64,000 nt of DNA from Amylibacter sp. Lineage in GTDB: Bacteria; Pseudomonadota; Alphaproteobacteria; Rhodobacterales; Rhodobacteraceae. A program made the position numbers and the translations under genes. Location: contig JAJFHZ010000030.1 in NCBI GenBank assembly GCA_021775355.1, positions 1 through 64,000 on the forward strand. The letters are read 5' to 3'. The number at the start of each line of letters is the position of its first letter. Position 1 is the stretch's first letter. Under the pieces are notes generated by a model. That model made no database searches. It worked only from the letters and a program-made list of their open reading frames with translations, and had not been told where the DNA came from. Shown here piece after piece: positions 62,518 through 64,000 of this stretch.

Positions 62518-63050
62518 TGCGGTAACTGCCCTTTTAGGGCCAGCGGCAGGCCTGCAGTGACAAGGACAACCAGATCGGCAATCGCGGCCAGTTGTTGGTT
62601 GAGCTCACCTTGTTGTTGACGGAACGCGCGGGCCATTATGTTGTCTGGCACTACACCTTGGCCGACTTCATTGGTGACGACGATAATAGAACCGCGAAAT
62701 TCTTTTAGGCTGGCAAATAACTGGGCTTTTACTGTCGTTAAATCGTGTTCACCCAATAGAATATTGGACAACCAGAGCGTTGCACAATCCAGTAGCACCA
62801 CGTTAGATGCGTCAATTTCGCGCAAAGCATTCCACGGGGCAAGGGGTTCTTCGTAGCTATCCCAATTCGCCCCGCGCTGGGTTTTATGTTTGGCGATCTT
62901 TGCCGCCATTTCATCGTCAAACGCCTGTGCCGTTGCGATATATGCGCGTGGGCGGTCGCATGATACTATCAGGTTTTCGGCAAAACGGGATTTGCCGGAT
63001 ACCGCACCACCGATGACCAGCGTTAATTTCGGCAATGTAATTTTCTTCAC
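62514..63050 (-). CDS. cobU: Adenosylcobinamide kinase / guanylyltransferase
   Basis: Bifunctional enzyme that phosphorylates adenosylcobinamide and attaches GMP, in cobalamin assembly and salvage. The 178-residue product has the P-loop GGAVSGKSRFAE, YIATAQAFDDEMAAKIAKH and VTNEVGQGVVPDNIMARAFR, all typical of CobU/CobP. The GTG at 63050 is chosen because AGGGGA lies nine bases upstream; the frame is open to 63071. No cobalamin riboswitch is visible in the short leader. Confidence 0.92.
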   Translation of the reverse strand: MKKITLPKLTLVIGGAVSGKSRFAENLIVSCDRPRAYIATAQAFDDEMAAKIAKHKTQRGANWDSYEEPLAPWNALREIDASNVVLLDCATLWLSNILLGEHDLTTVKAQLFASLKEFRGSIIVVTNEVGQGVVPDNIMARAFRQQQGELNQQLAAIADLVVLVTAGLPLALKGQLPQ

Positions 63051-63131
63051 AACCGCGTGTCCCCTATTCACATTTGCTGAATTATTAAGTCAGATAGATG
63101 AAAATAACCAGAGTGATGGTTGGAGGATGTT

Positions 63132-64000
63132 ATGTCTATAAACATAGAACCAAACAAGACGATTACAAAAACCGCGATGAAGGCAGAGTTGCTGGACGCG
63201 GAAACTGAATATGCGCTGGCGGTTGCGTGGCGCGATAACCGTGATGAGGTGGCTTTGCACCGTTTGATCACTGCCTACATGCGTTTGGCCGTATCTATGG
63301 CCATGAAATTCAAGCGCTATTCTGTGTCACAACAGGATCTGATACAAGAAGCGGGCGTTGGCCTGATGAAAGCAGCTGAAAAATTCGACCCGGACAGAGG
63401 TTTTCGCTTTTCAACCTATGCACAATGGTGGATCAAGGCTGCAATGCAGGAATTTGTCATGCGCAATTGGTCAATGGTGCGTACAGGTACGACAACGTCG
63501 CAAAAGTCGCTGTTCTTTAATTTGAAGCGGGTTCAGGCCAAGATTGAACGCGAAGCGCAGAAAGCCGGTGAAACGTTAAGTCTGGCTGAGAAAGATGCGT
63601 TGATTGCAGAAGAAATTGGCGTGCCGCTGCGCGATGTTGAAATGATGCAAGGGCGTATGTCCGGCGGGGATTTTTCGCTGAACGCGCCGCAATCTTCTGA
63701 TGAAGACACCCGTGAATGGGTGGATAGTTTAGAGGATACCGGCCCGCAATCCGCCGAAGTGGTGGAGCGTGAGCAGGATTTGATGACCATGCGCGGCTGG
63801 ATCAATAAGGCAATGGATGTGCTTAATGAACGCGAAAAATATGTCATTTCCCAACGCAAGTTGGTGGATGAGGTGCGTACATTGGAAAGCATTGGACAAG
63901 AACTGAGCCTGTCGAAAGAACGGGTGCGCCAGATTGAAGCGGCAGCTTTGGATAAACTGCGCAAGCGGTTAGAAAAAGATGTGGGCAAAGCGGTACGGAT
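63132..64000 (+). CDS. rpoH: Heat-shock sigma factor RpoH (partial at window end)
   Basis: Alternative sigma factor of the sigma-32 family. The 289 visible residues cover region 2 (QQDLIQEAGVGLMKAAEKFDP, seen as DLIQEAGVGLMKAAEKFD; FRFSTYAQWWIKAAMQEFVM), the RpoH-specific box QKSLFFNLKR, and region 4 with LSLSKERVRQIEAAALDKLR. The ATG at 63132 follows GGAGG at 63122-63126 with 5-base spacing. The reading frame runs off the window with no stop, only the C-terminal end being missing. Confidence 0.94.
   Translation, partial: MSINIEPNKTITKTAMKAELLDAETEYALAVAWRDNRDEVALHRLITAYMRLAVSMAMKFKRYSVSQQDLIQEAGVGLMKAAEKFDPDRGFRFSTYAQWWIKAAMQEFVMRNWSMVRTGTTTSQKSLFFNLKRVQAKIEREAQKAGETLSLAEKDALIAEEIGVPLRDVEMMQGRMSGGDFSLNAPQSSDEDTREWVDSLEDTGPQSAEVVEREQDLMTMRGWINKAMDVLNEREKYVISQRKLVDEVRTLESIGQELSLSKERVRQIEAAALDKLRKRLEKDVGKAVR

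Noticed and set aside
63051..63131. Possible cobalamin riboswitch before cobU
   Set aside because: The gap to the divergent rpoH is only about 80 bases, far too short for the riboswitch.
1..64000. tRNA, rRNA, CRISPR arrays, transposases or prophage genes
   Set aside because: Reading through the gaps showed no cloverleaf-like sequence, no regularly spaced repeats and no mobile-element genes.

Overview
This window looks like a chromosomal segment of a marine-type alphaproteobacterium of the Rhodobacteraceae (Roseobacter group), by eye of moderate GC content. The evidence is gene content and order: the S10/spc/alpha ribosomal superoperon with adk directly before rpsM; rplQ followed by rarA, crcB, an RluA-type pseudouridine synthase and ATP12; a BztABCD amino-acid transporter; the rpmH-rnpA / yidC-MOSC-engB / argB neighbourhood; and glnD-murJ beside trpS. 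The assignment is inferred from protein resemblance and synteny only. I saw no tRNA, rRNA, CRISPR array or insertion sequence.

Layout. 1-16.4 kb holds ribosomal genes rplB to rplQ plus secY, adk and rpoA, all on the + strand. The run is interrupted twice: between rplP and rpmC by an M20 amidohydrolase and a TIGR02466-type 2-oxoglutarate/Fe(II) oxygenase, and between rpmD and rplO by a tiny Cys/His-rich secreted protein and a minus-strand EamA transporter. Its gaps carry a recurring family of TGGGC/GCCCA hairpins. 16.5-17.8 kb is a luxR-luxI quorum-sensing pair placed directly after the rplQ terminator. 17.8-21.3 kb is rarA, crcB, the pseudouridine synthase and ATP12. 21.5-26.0 kb is the bztABCD amino-acid uptake operon.

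26.0-39.4 kb is mostly a minus-strand housekeeping block: a SixA-like phosphatase, a ferredoxin-like protein, a sterol-desaturase-family protein, argB, then engB, MOSC, yidC, ttcA, rnpA and rpmH. Two plus-strand blocks break it. One carries an SDR, a cobalt-type nitrile hydratase (alpha, beta, accessory) and a methyltransferase. The other carries yidD, a creatinase and a small unknown gene.

39.7-47.2 kb (+) has a TVP38 membrane protein with a disulfide-reductase-like flavoprotein, an orphan histidine kinase, UDP-glucose dehydrogenase, and a second M20 hydrolase translationally adjacent to a diaminopropionate ammonia-lyase. 47.2-56.2 kb (mostly -) has a U32 protein, trpS, a catalytically dead-looking rhomboid (+), murJ, glnD and an LppC/LpoA-like lipoprotein. 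56.3-59.5 kb (+) has rsmI, yraN, gshB and an alpha/beta hydrolase. 59.5-63.1 kb (-) has a YifB/ComM ATPase, a GST, a CobC-like phosphatase and cobU. The window ends inside rpoH (+).

Working together: most genes serve translation, secretion and envelope assembly (SecY, YidC, YidD, MurJ, LppC) and nitrogen acquisition or control (Bzt transporter, GlnD, nitrile hydratase, creatinase, diaminopropionate lyase). The accessory genes sit as short blocks inserted between conserved housekeeping genes, and these are the most interesting places.
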